The notes below the pieces were generated by a model that saw only the letters and a list, made by a program, of their open reading frames with translations, made no database searches and was not told the origin of the DNA. From Caulobacter sp. FWC2 (GTDB lineage Bacteria > Pseudomonadota > Alphaproteobacteria > Caulobacterales > Caulobacteraceae): a stretch of DNA of 64,000 nucleotides. A program made the position numbers and the translations under genes. The DNA lies in contig NZ_PEBF01000002.1 in NCBI RefSeq assembly GCF_002742625.1, forward strand, positions 186,001 through 250,000. The letters are read 5' to 3'. The first letter of the stretch is position 1. Each line of letters starts with the position of its first letter. This document shows, piece by piece, positions 8,391 through 17,695 of this stretch.

Positions 8391-9923
8391 TTGCAGCACA
8401 TTCTCGAGGAACTCGACCGTCGTCGCGCCCAGGCCAAGGCCGGCGGTGGCGAGAAGCGCGTCGAAGCCCAGCACGCCAAGGGCAAGCTGACGGCGCGCGA
8501 ACGCATCGACCTGCTGCTGGACGAGGGTTCCTTCGAGGAGTTCGACATGTTCGTCGAGCACCGCTGCGCCGACTTCGGCATGGAGACCCAGAAGATCCCC
8601 GGCGATGGCGTGGTCACCGGCTGGGGCACGATCAACGGCAAGGTGGTCTACGTCTTCTCCAAGGACTTCACGGTGTTCGGCGGCAGCCTGTCGAACGCCC
8701 ACGCCCAGAAGATCATCAAGGTCCAGCGCCAGGCCATGAAGGTCGGCGCGCCGATCATAGGCCTGTTCGACGCGGGCGGCGCCCGTATCCAGGAGGGCGT
8801 CGACAGCCTGGCCGGCTATGCCGACATCTTCCTGGAGAACACCCTGGCCAGCGGCGTGATCCCGCAGATCAGCGTGATCATGGGCCCCTGCGCCGGCGGC
8901 GACGTCTACAGCCCGGCGATGACCGACTTCATCTTCATGGTGAAGGACACCAGCTACATGTTCGTCACCGGCCCGGACGTGGTGAAGACCGTCACCAACG
9001 AGGTCGTCACCGCCGAGGAACTGGGCGGGGCCCGGGTCCACGCGGCCAAGTCGGGCGTGGCCGAGGGCGCGTTCGAGAACGATCTCGAGGCCATGACCCA
9101 GGTCCGCCGCCTAGTCGACTTCCTGCCCTCGTCCAACCGCGAGGCCGCCCCCGAGCGAGAGAGCTTCGACGAGGCGCTGCGCGACGAGCCCAGCCTGGAC
9201 ACCCTGATCCCGGCCGATCCGACCAAGCCCTACGACATGAAGGAGCTGATCCTGAAGATGGTCGACGAGGCCGACTTCTTCGAGATCTCCAGCGAGTGGG
9301 CCAAGAACATCATCGTGGGCTTCGCCCGCATGGACGGCGAGACCGTCGGCATCGTCGCCAACCAGCCGCAGGTGCTGGCCGGGGTGCTGGACATCGACAG
9401 TTCCAGGAAAGCCGCGCGCTTCGTGCGGTTCTGCGACGCCTTCAACATCCCGATCATCACCCTGGTCGACGTGCCGGGCTTCATGCCGGGGACCAAGCAG
9501 GAGTACGGCGGGCTGATCAAGCACGGCGCCAAGCTCTTGTTCGCCTATGCCGAGGCCACGGTGCCGAAGATCACGGTCATCACCCGCAAGGCCTATGGCG
9601 GGGCCTATGACGTGATGAGCTCCAAGCACCTGCGCGGCGACCTCAACTACGCCTGGCCGACGGCCGAGATCGCGGTGATGGGGGCCAAAGGGGCGGTGGA
9701 GATCATCTTCCGCCAGGAGGCCAAGGACCCAGAGGCCCTGGCCGTCCGCGAGGCCGAGTACAAGGACCGCTTCGCCAATCCGTTCGTGGCGGCCCAGCGC
9801 GGCTATGTGGATGACGTGATCATGCCGCATGGCACGCGCCGCCGGATCGTGCGGGGGCTCAAGAGCCTGAAGGGGAAGGAATTGTCGAACCCCTGGAAGA
9901 AGCACGACAACATTCCGCTCTAG
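8391..9923 (+). CDS. pccB: Propionyl-CoA carboxylase beta subunit
   Basis: A 510-residue carboxyltransferase subunit that moves CO2 from biotin to propionyl-CoA, giving (S)-methylmalonyl-CoA. The start is taken at TTG 8391, giving the family N-terminus [12 protein letters not shown], with GAGAG about ten bases upstream; the in-frame extension upstream to 8346 does not look like PccB. Family motifs include [55 protein letters not shown] and [18 protein letters not shown]. Codons end almost wholly in G or C. It works with pccA at 11155; the two are separated by an SDR gene and a doubtful small ORF, unlike the compact pcc operons of many relatives. Confidence 0.95.
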   Translation: MQHILEELDRRRAQAKAGGGEKRVEAQHAKGKLTARERIDLLLDEGSFEEFDMFVEHRCADFGMETQKIPGDGVVTGWGTINGKVVYVFSKDFTVFGGSLSNAHAQKIIKVQRQAMKVGAPIIGLFDAGGARIQEGVDSLAGYADIFLENTLASGVIPQISVIMGPCAGGDVYSPAMTDFIFMVKDTSYMFVTGPDVVKTVTNEVVTAEELGGARVHAAKSGVAEGAFENDLEAMTQVRRLVDFLPSSNREAAPERESFDEALRDEPSLDTLIPADPTKPYDMKELILKMVDEADFFEISSEWAKNIIVGFARMDGETVGIVANQPQVLAGVLDIDSSRKAARFVRFCDAFNIPIITLVDVPGFMPGTKQEYGGLIKHGAKLLFAYAEATVPKITVITRKAYGGAYDVMSSKHLRGDLNYAWPTAEIAVMGAKGAVEIIFRQEAKDPEALAVREAEYKDRFANPFVAAQRGYVDDVIMPHGTRRRIVRGLKSLKGKELSNPWKKHDNIPL

Positions 9924-9937
9924 GGCCGGGGAACTCC

Positions 9938-10720
9938 ATGCAACTCAATTCCGACATCGCGGCCATTGTGACGGGGGGCGCTTCCGGCCTTGGCGAAGCC
10001 ACGGCGCGACGCTTGGCGGCCGAAGGCGTGAAGGTGACGATCTTCGACATGAATCTAGAGCGGGCTCAGATGGTCGCGGCCGAATGCGGCGGCCTCGCCT
10101 GTCGAGTTGACGTCACGAGCGATGCGGACGTGATCGCGGGCCTCGCGGAGGCTCGCGCAAGTCACGGTCAGGAGCGCATCCTCGTGAACTGCGCGGGCAT
10201 CGTGATCGGCGCCAAGACCGTGTCGCGGCGAAGAAGCGATGGGGCGCTGACGGCCGCGTCGACGGATGACTTCGATCGTGTTCTTCGCGTCAATCTGGGC
10301 GGCACGTTTCGATGTATCGCACTGGCGACTTTGGGAATGGTGTCGCTTGAGCGCCTGGCAAATGGCGAGCGCGGAGTGGTCGTTTCGACGGCGTCCATCG
10401 CATCCGAGGACGGGCAGATCGGACAGGCCGCCTATGCGGCGTCGAAGGCGGGTGTTCAAGGGATGGCCCTTCCCATCGCCCGCGACTTGGCCAGTGAGGG
10501 CATACGAGTCAACACCATTCTCCCGGGACTTTTCGAAACGCCGATGATGGCGAGCTTGCCACCGGCCGTACGCGAAAGCCTTGCAACGAGCGTACCGTTC
10601 CCGGCGCGGCTGGGAACGGGCGCTGAATACGCCTCACTGGTCGTCGAAATCTGCAGCAACGCCTACTTGAACGCGGCGGCGATCCGGCTTGATGGCGCTA
10701 TTCGGCTGGCGCCTCGATGA
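9938..10720 (+). CDS. SDR oxidoreductase, HSD10-like 3-hydroxyacyl-CoA dehydrogenase
   Basis: A 260-residue classical short-chain dehydrogenase preceded by GGGGAA. It has the nucleotide-binding VTGGASGLGEATARRLAAEG near the N-terminus, NCAG, and the catalytic YAASKAG with upstream STASIAS. The C-terminal ILPGLFETPMMASLPPAVRE resembles type-2 3-hydroxyacyl-CoA dehydrogenases (HSD17B10/ERAB), which oxidise 2-methyl-3-hydroxybutyryl-CoA in isoleucine breakdown, a propionyl-CoA source. An insertion (TVSRRRSDGALTAASTDDF) is typical of this subgroup. It lies 14 bases after pccB, so is probably co-transcribed. Its codon use is less GC3-biased than that of pccB. Assignment to isoleucine catabolism is inferred. 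Confidence 0.8.
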   Translation: MQLNSDIAAIVTGGASGLGEATARRLAAEGVKVTIFDMNLERAQMVAAECGGLACRVDVTSDADVIAGLAEARASHGQERILVNCAGIVIGAKTVSRRRSDGALTAASTDDFDRVLRVNLGGTFRCIALATLGMVSLERLANGERGVVVSTASIASEDGQIGQAAYAASKAGVQGMALPIARDLASEGIRVNTILPGLFETPMMASLPPAVRESLATSVPFPARLGTGAEYASLVVEICSNAYLNAAAIRLDGAIRLAPR

Positions 10721-10849
10721 GAAGCGGGGCGTTGGCGGTCGACAGGTCTTGCATCATCAGCGGGACGATCGGGCCGAAAATCTCCCGCGAGGCGGATCTC
10801 AAAACTCAAGTGGGTCGCAGACGCCTGGCGGGAGCGGCGGGGCTTCGCC
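10721..10849. other. Gap after the SDR gene
   Basis: No promoter, hairpin or convincing gene is visible here. The reading frame of the downstream doubtful ORF stays open back to a stop at about 10718 without an ATG, so that ORF could be the remnant of a longer gene. Confidence 0.3.
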
Positions 10850-11173
10850 GTGACTGAAACGACCGATCCTTCAGAACGGGACGCGCTCGGCTGGATCCTG
10901 GCAGGATATGGCGATGGCCGTTGGCCGGGAATGCTCGACGCACGGTGCGGTCGGCTCTTTCGTCTCGGCGTGTGGTGGAAGCATAGCGGCGCGTCTCCGC
11001 CAACATTCGTCGATGAGATCAACAGCCAAGTACTGATGATTAACAACCGCGTGCTGGTCATCGATGACTATGGCGACGTCGTCATGACGGTCGAAGTCGG
11101 CGCTGACGATCAGTCCTCAATCCCACCTCCAATGCCTGTCAGCGAGCGGGGTCCATGTTCGAAAAACTCCTGA
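10850..11173 (+). CDS. Doubtful small ORF between the SDR gene and pccA
   Basis: A 107-residue frame starting at GTG after a GGGG stretch, overlapping the pccA start by 19 bases. The middle part (LGWILAGYGDGRWPGMLDAR; VDEINSQVLMINNRVLVIDD) has protein-like composition and GC-rich third positions. The C-terminal tail (IPPPMPVSERGPCSKNS) looks non-coding. I recognise no family. It may be a real small gene, a decaying one, or a chance frame. Confidence 0.3.
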   Translation: MTETTDPSERDALGWILAGYGDGRWPGMLDARCGRLFRLGVWWKHSGASPPTFVDEINSQVLMINNRVLVIDDYGDVVMTVEVGADDQSSIPPPMPVSERGPCSKNS

Positions 11174-13149
11174 TCGCCAACCGTGGCGAAATCGCCGTCC
11201 GCGTGATCAAGACCTGCCGCCGCCTGGGCATCAAGACGGTGGTGGTCTATTCCGACGCCGACGCCGGCTCGCTCGCGGTCGAGATGGCCGACGAGACCGT
11301 GCACATCGGCGCCTCGCCGGCCGCCCAGTCCTATCTCGTCGCCGACAAGATCATCGCCGCCTGCAAGCAGACGGGCGCGGAAGCGGTGCACCCGGGCTTC
11401 GGCTTCCTGTCCGAGAACGCCGGCTTCGCCCAGCGCTGCGCCGACGAGGGCGTCGTCTTCATCGGTCCCAACCCCGGCGCCATCCAGGCCATGGGCGACA
11501 AGATCGAGAGCAAGAAGTTCGCCCAGGCCTCGGGCGTGTCCTGCGTGCCCGGCCACATCGGCGAGATCGCCGACACCGCCGAGGCCGTCACCATCGCCGA
11601 GCAGATCGGCTATCCGGTGATGATCAAGGCGTCGGCCGGCGGCGGCGGCAAGGGCATCCGCGTGGCCTGGAACCGCAAGGACGTCGAGGAGGGCTTCCCT
11701 GCCGTCCGCGCCGAGGCCAAGGCCAGCTTCGGCGACGACCGCATCTTCATCGAGAAATTCATCGAGAGCCCGCGCCACATCGAAATCCAGGTGCTGGGCG
11801 ACAAGCACGGCAACGTCGTCCACCTGTTCGAACGCGAGTGCTCGATCCAGCGCCGCAACCAGAAGGTCATCGAGGAGGCCCCGTCGCCCCTGCTGGACGA
11901 GGCCACCCGCGCCGCCATGGGCGCCCAGGCCGTCGCCCTGGCCAAGGCGGTGAACTACGATAGCGCCGGCACGGTCGAGTTCGTCGCCGGCCAGGACAAG
12001 AGCTTCTTCTTCCTGGAGATGAACACCCGCCTGCAGGTCGAGCACCCGGTCACCGAGCTGATCACGGGCCTCGATCTGGTCGAGCAGATGATCCGCTCGG
12101 CCTACGGGGAGAAGATGGCCTTCGAGCAGAAGGACCTGAAGATCAACGGCTGGGCCATCGAGAGCCGCATCTACGCCGAGGATCCCTACCGCAAGTTCCT
12201 GCCCAGCATCGGCCGCCTGGTCCGCTACGACCCGCCGGAAGAGGGCGAGCACGGCGCCTACACGATCCGCAACGACGCCGGCGTCCGCGAGGGCGATGAG
12301 ATCTCGATGTACTACGACCCGATGATCTCCAAGCTGTGCAGCTGGGCGCCGACCCGCATCGCGGCGATCGACGGCATGGGCCGGGCGCTGGAGGACTTCC
12401 ACATCGAGGGCCTGGGCCAGAACATCCCGTTCCTGGCGGCGGTGATGGACCAGGAGCGCTTCCGCTCGGGCAAGATCTCGACCAACTACATCAAGGACGA
12501 GTTCGCGGACGGCTTCCAGGGCACGGAGCCGACGGCCGACCAGATCGACATCCTGACCGCCGTCGGCGCGGCGATGCAGCGGGTCTACGCCACGCGAGCC
12601 CGCTCCTACGCCTCGGGCCTGATCGGGCCGGCGCGTGACGAGTGGGTGGTCGCGGTTGGCCACGCCAAGCGTTCCGTGAAGGTCTCCGGCGAGGCCGACG
12701 TGATCGTCGCGCTTCTTGACGAGAACCGCGCCCTGACCCTGACCGACATCGACTGGCGTCCAGGCAAGCCGGTGTTCCGCGCCGCACTGAACGGCAAGGC
12801 CTTCACCGTCCAGGTCGCACCGGCCGCCGAGGGTTTCGACATCCGCCACCGCGCCACCAAGGCCCGGGTGCTGGTCCTGACGCCGCGCTCGGCCGAACTG
12901 CACAACAAGCTGCCCGAGAAGCAGGCCGCGGACACCTCCAAGCTGGTGCTCTCGCCGATGCCGGGCTTGGTGGTCTCGATGGACGTCGCCGCCGGCCAGC
13001 AGGTCCGCGAGGGTGAGGTCGTCTGCGTGCTCGAGGCCATGAAGATGCAGAACATCATCCGCGCCGAGCGCGATGGCGTCGTGAAGGCCGTCAACGCCAA
13101 GGGCGGCGATCCGGTCGCGGCCGACGAGGTGCTGGTGGAGTTCTCATGA
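11155..13149 (+). CDS. pccA: Propionyl-CoA carboxylase alpha subunit (biotin carboxylase and carrier)
   Basis: A 664-residue subunit that carboxylates biotin with ATP and bicarbonate. The biotin carboxylase domain starts at LLIANRGEIAVRVI and contains the ATP-grasp loop ASAGGGGKGIRVAW and FLEMNTRLQVEHPVTE. A PccA-type linker domain follows (about 500-590), then the C-terminal biotinyl domain with VLEAMKMQN, whose Lys carries biotin. Length is normal for PccA. It shares an ATGA overlap with the MerR gene downstream. bioB in the same run of genes supplies its cofactor. Codon bias is very strong, like pccB. Confidence 0.95.
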   Translation: MFEKLLIANRGEIAVRVIKTCRRLGIKTVVVYSDADAGSLAVEMADETVHIGASPAAQSYLVADKIIAACKQTGAEAVHPGFGFLSENAGFAQRCADEGVVFIGPNPGAIQAMGDKIESKKFAQASGVSCVPGHIGEIADTAEAVTIAEQIGYPVMIKASAGGGGKGIRVAWNRKDVEEGFPAVRAEAKASFGDDRIFIEKFIESPRHIEIQVLGDKHGNVVHLFERECSIQRRNQKVIEEAPSPLLDEATRAAMGAQAVALAKAVNYDSAGTVEFVAGQDKSFFFLEMNTRLQVEHPVTELITGLDLVEQMIRSAYGEKMAFEQKDLKINGWAIESRIYAEDPYRKFLPSIGRLVRYDPPEEGEHGAYTIRNDAGVREGDEISMYYDPMISKLCSWAPTRIAAIDGMGRALEDFHIEGLGQNIPFLAAVMDQERFRSGKISTNYIKDEFADGFQGTEPTADQIDILTAVGAAMQRVYATRARSYASGLIGPARDEWVVAVGHAKRSVKVSGEADVIVALLDENRALTLTDIDWRPGKPVFRAALNGKAFTVQVAPAAEGFDIRHRATKARVLVLTPRSAELHNKLPEKQAADTSKLVLSPMPGLVVSMDVAAGQQVREGEVVCVLEAMKMQNIIRAERDGVVKAVNAKGGDPVAADEVLVEFS

Positions 13150-13547
13150 CGCCGGACGTCTCCTCCACCGACATGTTTCTGTCGATCAGCGCGATGGCCG
13201 CGCGACTGGGTGTGTCGCAACGCGCTCTGCGCCACTACGAGGCGGTCGGTCTTATCCAGTCGTACCGTCTCTACAAGAGCGCTCGTAGCTATGATCCTGA
13301 AACCGTCGATCGTCTAACCGTCATAGCGCTTCTGCGAAAGGCGGACGTCCCGATCGCCACCATCCGGGCGATCATGTCGCTTCGGCCTGACGAGGCCGCC
13401 TATCTGCGTGCGGTGCGTGAAGCGCTCTTGTCCGCCCAAGATCAGAAAACGCGTGAACTGGCGATGATTCGGCAGCTGCTCGGCGACTTGAAAACCGTCT
13501 TCACGGCCAGCGCCCAAGCCAGTCGCAGTCCTAGGGAAGTCCGATGA
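13146..13547 (+). CDS. MerR family transcriptional regulator
   Basis: A 133-residue protein with an N-terminal MerR winged helix: [20 protein letters not shown], then YEAVGLIQ and a wing ending in [10 protein letters not shown], followed by [22 protein letters not shown] short helical tail follows; no effector-binding domain or metal-binding cysteines are visible. It overlaps pccA and etfB by four bases on each side (ATGA), so translation is coupled to both. It may control this operon or an acyl-CoA pathway in the manner of LiuR-type MerR proteins; that is inference. Its codon use is less biased than that of its neighbours. Confidence 0.85.
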   Translation: MTPDVSSTDMFLSISAMAARLGVSQRALRHYEAVGLIQSYRLYKSARSYDPETVDRLTVIALLRKADVPIATIRAIMSLRPDEAAYLRAVREALLSAQDQKTRELAMIRQLLGDLKTVFTASAQASRSPREVR

Positions 13548-14290
13548 AGGTCCTGGTCCCGGTCAAACGGGTTATCGATTACAACGTGAAGGCCCGCGTG
13601 AAGGCGGACCAGACGGGTGTCGACCTTGCCAACGTCAAGATGTCGATGAACCCCTTCTGCGAGATCGCGGTCGAGGAAGCCGTGCGTCTCAAGGAGAAGG
13701 GCGTGGCGACCGAGGTCGTCATCGTCAGCATTGGTCCGGCGCAAGCCCAGGAAACCATCCGCACGGCGCTGGCCATGGGCGGTGACCGCGGGATCCTGAT
13801 CACCTCCGACGCCGACCTCGAGCCGCTGGCCGTGGCCAAGCTGCTCGCGGCCGTGGTCGCCGAGGAAAATCCGAACCTGGTCCTGATGGGCAAGCAGGCC
13901 ATCGACGGCGACAACAACGCCGTGGGCCAGATGCTGTCGGCCCTGCTGGGCTGGCCGCAGGCCACCTACGCCTCTGCCGTGGACATCTCGGGCTCGACCG
14001 CCAAGGTCACCCGTGAAGTCGACGGCGGTCTGCAGACCCTGGACGTCGACCTCCCGGCCGTCGTCACCGCCGACCTGCGCCTCAACGAGCCGCGCTACGC
14101 TTCGCTGCCCAACATCATGAAGGCGAAGAAGAAGGAAATCGCGAGCAAGGCCGTCGCCGACTACGGCGTCGACGTCGCCCCGCGCCTCAAGGTCCTGAAG
14201 GTCACCGAACCGGCCAAGCGTTCGGCCGGCATCAAGGTCGAGACCGCCGCCGATCTGGTCTCGAAGCTCAACACCGCGGGGGTGCTGTAA
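13544..14290 (+). CDS. etfB: Electron transfer flavoprotein beta subunit
   Basis: A 248-residue EtfB starting [20 protein letters not shown], with the ETF-beta signature region [20 protein letters not shown]. It binds AMP, and with EtfA forms the soluble FAD carrier that takes electrons from acyl-CoA dehydrogenases to ETF-ubiquinone oxidoreductase. The start codon overlaps the merR stop by four bases, and the stop overlaps the etfA start by one. ETF fits the many acyl-CoA dehydrogenases in this window. Confidence 0.95.
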   Translation: MKVLVPVKRVIDYNVKARVKADQTGVDLANVKMSMNPFCEIAVEEAVRLKEKGVATEVVIVSIGPAQAQETIRTALAMGGDRGILITSDADLEPLAVAKLLAAVVAEENPNLVLMGKQAIDGDNNAVGQMLSALLGWPQATYASAVDISGSTAKVTREVDGGLQTLDVDLPAVVTADLRLNEPRYASLPNIMKAKKKEIASKAVADYGVDVAPRLKVLKVTEPAKRSAGIKVETAADLVSKLNTAGVL

Positions 14291-15219
14291 TGGCTGTTCT
14301 CGTCGTCGCCGATAACGACAACGCGCACCTGCGCGATGGCACCCACAAGACCGTGACCGCCGCCCTGAAGATCTCGGGCGACGTGGACGTCCTGGTCCTG
14401 GGCAAGGGCGCCAAGGCCGTGGCCGACGCCGCCGCCAAGATCGCCGGCGTCCGCAAGGTGCTGCTGGCCGAGTCCGACGCCCTGGGCCACGGCATCGCCG
14501 AAGCGCAGGCCGACGCCGTCCTGGCGCTCGCGCGCAGCTACGACGCGATCCTGGTCCCGGCCACCGCCGGCGGCAAGAACTTCGCCCCGCGCGTCGCCGC
14601 CAAGCTGGACGTCGCCCCGATCTCCGACATCGTCGAGGTCGTGTCGGCCGACACCTTCGTGCGCCCGATCTACGCCGGCAACGCCCTGGAGACCGTCCAG
14701 TCGGGCGACTCCAAGAAGGTGATCACCGTCCGTCCGACCGCCTTCGCGGCGGCCGCCGAGGGCGGCTCGGCCTCGGTCGAGAGCGTCTCGGGCGCCGATG
14801 CGGTCAAGACCCGCTTCGTCAGCGAAGAGATGGTCAAGTCGGACCGTCCGGAACTGGCCGCGGCCAAGATCGTCGTCTCGGGCGGTCGCGCCATGGGTTC
14901 GGCCGAGGAGTTCCAGCGCGTGATCGAACCGCTGGCCGACAAGCTGGGCGCCGCCGTCGGCGCCTCGCGCGCGGCCGTCGACGCCGGCTACGCCCCGAAC
15001 GACTACCAGGTCGGCCAGACCGGCAAGGTCGTGGCCCCGCAGCTGTACGTCGCCATCGGCATCTCGGGCGCGATCCAGCACCTGGCCGGCATGAAGGACT
15101 CCAAGGTGATCGTCGCGATCAACAAGGACGCCGACGCGCCGATCTTCCAGGTGGCCGACTTCGGCCTGGTCGCCGACTACAAGACGGCCGTGCCGGAGCT
15201 GATGGACGCCCTGACCTGA
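14290..15219 (+). CDS. etfA: Electron transfer flavoprotein alpha subunit
   Basis: A 309-residue EtfA. The C-terminal FAD domain shows [31 protein letters not shown] and [20 protein letters not shown], the family signature. The gene begins in TAATG at the etfB stop, so the pair is translated together. It accepts electrons from isovaleryl-CoA dehydrogenase and the other dehydrogenases encoded downstream, a link that follows from the family rather than from a direct sequence feature. Codon bias is extreme, as in etfB. Confidence 0.95.
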   Translation: MAVLVVADNDNAHLRDGTHKTVTAALKISGDVDVLVLGKGAKAVADAAAKIAGVRKVLLAESDALGHGIAEAQADAVLALARSYDAILVPATAGGKNFAPRVAAKLDVAPISDIVEVVSADTFVRPIYAGNALETVQSGDSKKVITVRPTAFAAAAEGGSASVESVSGADAVKTRFVSEEMVKSDRPELAAAKIVVSGGRAMGSAEEFQRVIEPLADKLGAAVGASRAAVDAGYAPNDYQVGQTGKVVAPQLYVAIGISGAIQHLAGMKDSKVIVAINKDADAPIFQVADFGLVADYKTAVPELMDALT

Positions 15220-15245
15220 CGACCGCCAAACAAAGGATATCCGGG

Positions 15246-15956
15246 ATGACTGCTCGCGCCGACTATGTCGGACCGATCACCAAGTCGGCCGAAGCCATGT
15301 TCGCTCGCGCCGAACGCAAGACGATAGCTCGCAAACTCACTGCCCCGCCGCCGTCGGCGCTGCGTGAGATCATCACGTCTTTCGGCCTCAGTCCGACCAT
15401 CATCAGGCGTTGGGAAGAGGCCGGCCTTGTCGCGTTCGAGCGGCAAGGTGGGCGCGTCGTTGTCAACGATACGACGCGAGAGCATTTGGCCACGGTCATC
15501 GAACTTCGCGCCGCCGGCTTCTCGGTCAAGGAAATCGCCTGGATCTCCGACACCTTACCGCCGACCATCAAGCAGATGCGTGACGCGCTTGCGGCCCGCC
15601 AAGCTCAAACCGTGAGCAAGCCGTCGACCCAGCTCGGGTCGGCGTTTCGCGAGACCATCAAGGCCTTTGGCCTCAGCCTGACCGTCGTCAAGCATTGGGA
15701 AAATGCCGGTGTCGTCGCCTTCGCACGCCAAGGCGGACGCGTCGTGGTCGACGACGCCATGCGTGAGAGCCTGGCCATGGTGATCGAGCTTCGGCGCGCC
15801 GGCTTCTCGGTCAAGGAGATCACTTGGATTTCCGACACCTTGCCGCCGACCGTTTCGCAGATGCGCCAAGCCCTCCAGGCGCGCCTCGCCCAAAGCGAAG
15901 CCGCGCGCGCGCGCTCGATCGCGGGAGCGATCGTCGCGGGCTGCTCTCGGGGCTAG
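15246..15956 (+). CDS. Protein with two tandem MerR-type DNA-binding domains
   Basis: A 236-residue protein made of two similar blocks, residues about 39-119 and 133-213. Each has a MerR-like helix-turn-helix ([40 protein letters not shown]), a wing with RQGGRVVV, then [24 protein letters not shown] 38-residue leader and a short basic, Ala-rich tail flank the blocks. There is no effector domain. MerR proteins normally bind DNA as dimers of single-HTH chains, so a chain with two heads may act as a monomer or bind a longer operator. A ribosome site (AAAGGA) precedes the ATG. It lies between etfA and bioB. Confidence 0.75.
   Translation: MTARADYVGPITKSAEAMFARAERKTIARKLTAPPPSALREIITSFGLSPTIIRRWEEAGLVAFERQGGRVVVNDTTREHLATVIELRAAGFSVKEIAWISDTLPPTIKQMRDALAARQAQTVSKPSTQLGSAFRETIKAFGLSLTVVKHWENAGVVAFARQGGRVVVDDAMRESLAMVIELRRAGFSVKEITWISDTLPPTVSQMRQALQARLAQSEAARARSIAGAIVAGCSRG
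15360..15884 (+). repeat. Intragenic tandem duplication, 282-bp offset
   Basis: The two DNA-binding blocks of the double MerR-like gene are clearly similar at nucleotide level as well as protein level, e.g. TTCTCGGTCAA occurs in both at 15519 and 15801. The units start 282 bases apart, which keeps the frame. Confidence 0.7.
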
Positions 15957-15981
15957 CCCCTTCATTTCGCCGGAGTCGACG

Positions 15982-17013
15982 ATGTTCACCGGAACGCCGC
16001 ACCCCCGCCATGACTGGACGCTCGCCGAGACGGAGGCTCTCTTCGACCTCCCTTTCATGGAGCTGGTGTTCCAGGCCGCGAGTGTTCACCGCGCCTGGTT
16101 CGACCCGTCGGAAGTGCAGCTGTCGCAGCTGCTGTCGGTCAAGACCGGCGGCTGCGCCGAGAACTGCGGTTATTGCAGCCAGTCGGCCCACTTCAAGACG
16201 GGCCTCAAGGCCGAGAAGCTGATGGCCGCCGACGACGTGGTGGCCAAGGCCCGCGCGGCCCGCGACGGCGGCGCCCAGCGCTTCTGCATGGGCGCGGCCT
16301 GGCGGGAGCTGAAGGATCGCGACCTGCCCAAGCTGGCCTCGATGATCGGCGAGGTGAAGGCCCTGGGCCTGGAGACCTGCGCCACCCTGGGCATGCTGAC
16401 CGCCGATCAGGCCAAGGCCCTGAAGGACGCCGGCCTCGACTATTACAACCACAACCTCGACACCGGTCCGGACTACTACAAGGACGTGGTGACCACGCGC
16501 ACCTACCAGGAGCGCCTCGACACCCTGGCCCATGTCCGCGACGCCGGCATGAGCACCTGCTGCGGCGGCATCGTCGGCATGGGCGAGCAGCGCCGCGACC
16601 GCGCCGGCCTGCTGCATCAGCTGGCCACCCTGCCGGCTCATCCCGACAGCCTGCCGATCAACGGCCTGGTGCCGGTCAGCGGCACGCCGCTGGGCGACAA
16701 GGTGCTCAGCGAAGGCAAGGCGATCGACGCCATCGAGTTCATCCGCACCATCGCCGTCGCCCGCATCGTCTGCCCGAAGTCCATGGTCCGCCTGTCGGCC
16801 GGTCGCGAGGGCATGAGCCGCGAGCTGCAGGCCCTGTGCTTCATGGCCGGCGCCAATTCGATCTTCGTCGGCGGCAAGCTGCTGACCACCCCGCTGCCGG
16901 GCCTGGACGAGGACTCAAAGCTGTTCCAGGACCTGGACCTGAGGCCGATGCACGCGGCGGGTCCGATGGATCAAGGCCTCCTTGACCTGGAGCTGCTGAT
17001 GGGGATTGCGTGA
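15982..17013 (+). CDS. bioB: Biotin synthase
   Basis: A 343-residue radical SAM enzyme that inserts sulfur into dethiobiotin. The 4Fe-4S cluster motif [15 protein letters not shown] (C-x3-C-x2-C) is near residue 55. [26 protein letters not shown] and [12 protein letters not shown] are the further BioB signatures; the [2Fe-2S] cysteines and Arg are present. GGAG precedes the ATG by six bases. No other bio genes are nearby, so its placement next to pccA and upstream of the methylcrotonyl-CoA carboxylase genes suggests matching of biotin supply to carboxylase demand. Confidence 0.95.
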   Translation: MFTGTPHPRHDWTLAETEALFDLPFMELVFQAASVHRAWFDPSEVQLSQLLSVKTGGCAENCGYCSQSAHFKTGLKAEKLMAADDVVAKARAARDGGAQRFCMGAAWRELKDRDLPKLASMIGEVKALGLETCATLGMLTADQAKALKDAGLDYYNHNLDTGPDYYKDVVTTRTYQERLDTLAHVRDAGMSTCCGGIVGMGEQRRDRAGLLHQLATLPAHPDSLPINGLVPVSGTPLGDKVLSEGKAIDAIEFIRTIAVARIVCPKSMVRLSAGREGMSRELQALCFMAGANSIFVGGKLLTTPLPGLDEDSKLFQDLDLRPMHAAGPMDQGLLDLELLMGIA

Positions 17014-17029
17014 CCGTAGCGTCGATGGC

Positions 17030-17503
17030 CTATCGGATCGGAAGGGCCGTCGTCATCTTAACCGGACCCAAGGACATGGTGGAGTTGATCTCCTGAACGG
17101 TCGGAAGGGTCAAAAGCCTGCCAAACGCCAGTTCGCGGTAGTCCTCGACATCCCGCGTGACGATCCGCAGCAAGAAGTCGAACGGTCCCATCGTGGGATG
17201 GACCTCCATCACTTCGGGGATGCGCGACACCGCCTCGATGAACTCGTTGAGATTGCTCTGGCCGTGGGCGGAGAGCTTTACGTTGGCGAAGATGTTCGTG
17301 CGCAGGCCGAGCCTTTCCGCGGAAAGGCGGGTGACCTGATCGACGATATAGCCTTCCTCCTTCAAACGGGTGAGGCGGCGCCAGCAGGGCGATTGCGACA
17401 TGCCCACATGCTCGGCCAGCTCCGCTGTGGTCATCGGCGGATTGCGCTGGATGGTGTCCAGAATTTTCAGATCGGTTTCATCGAGGTCGTTCAGAAAGGC
17501 CAT
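17030..17503 (-). CDS. Lrp/AsnC family transcriptional regulator
   Basis: A 157-residue Lrp-type protein. Residues 1-50 carry the helix-turn-helix (LDETDLKILDTIQRN, then TTAELAEHVGMSQSPCWRRL). The C-terminal RAM domain binds an amino-acid effector (IPEVMEVHPTMGPFDFLLRI). The start is taken at ATG 17503 (MAFLNDLDE); an in-frame TTG lies seven codons upstream. It is divergent from bkdA1, matching the BkdR arrangement in Pseudomonas, where an Lrp protein activates the branched-chain keto acid dehydrogenase operon. The same role is inferred here. Confidence 0.85.
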   Translation of the reverse strand: MAFLNDLDETDLKILDTIQRNPPMTTAELAEHVGMSQSPCWRRLTRLKEEGYIVDQVTRLSAERLGLRTNIFANVKLSAHGQSNLNEFIEAVSRIPEVMEVHPTMGPFDFLLRIVTRDVEDYRELAFGRLLTLPTVQEINSTMSLGPVKMTTALPIR

Positions 17504-17647
17504 GAGAATCTCGCGGCTAGGCAATCATCGTTCGACGTCATTGATCCAATCTTGTGGCGAGTTTCGCAATACGAAGCGGAAAAAATGCTCGATCGCGCAT
17601 CCGCCAATGCGTTTGGGTCGACATATCGTTCCAAATAGATAATCCAA

Positions 17648-17663
17648 TTTCTGACATCAGAAG
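17648..17663. promoter_or_regulatory. Palindrome upstream of the bkd operon
   Basis: TTCTGA-CA-TCAGAA is a perfect inverted repeat with six-base arms, 33 bases before the bkdA1 ATG. It matches 13 of 16 positions of the palindrome that recurs in the 29-60 kb island (ATTCTGATATCAGAAT). It could be an Lrp site or a shared site for the island regulator. A second copy 19 bp away, as seen in the island, is not present. Confidence 0.5.
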
Positions 17664-17695
17664 GCAGATTGGGGCACCTCATTCAGTGGCCCGTC

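Noticed and set aside
11110..12903. A 597-residue open frame antisense to pccA
   Set aside because: High-GC genes with strong G/C third-position bias leave the antisense frame open. The product is Asp/Leu/Gly/His-rich with no family motif, while the plus strand encodes a complete PccA.
13146..13547. MerR (13146) as the regulator of the repeated island palindrome
   Set aside because: MerR sites usually have a 19-20 bp element spacer inside the promoter, but the 19 bp here is the distance between whole palindromes. The gene lies far from the island, while IclR is within it and has sites in its own leader.
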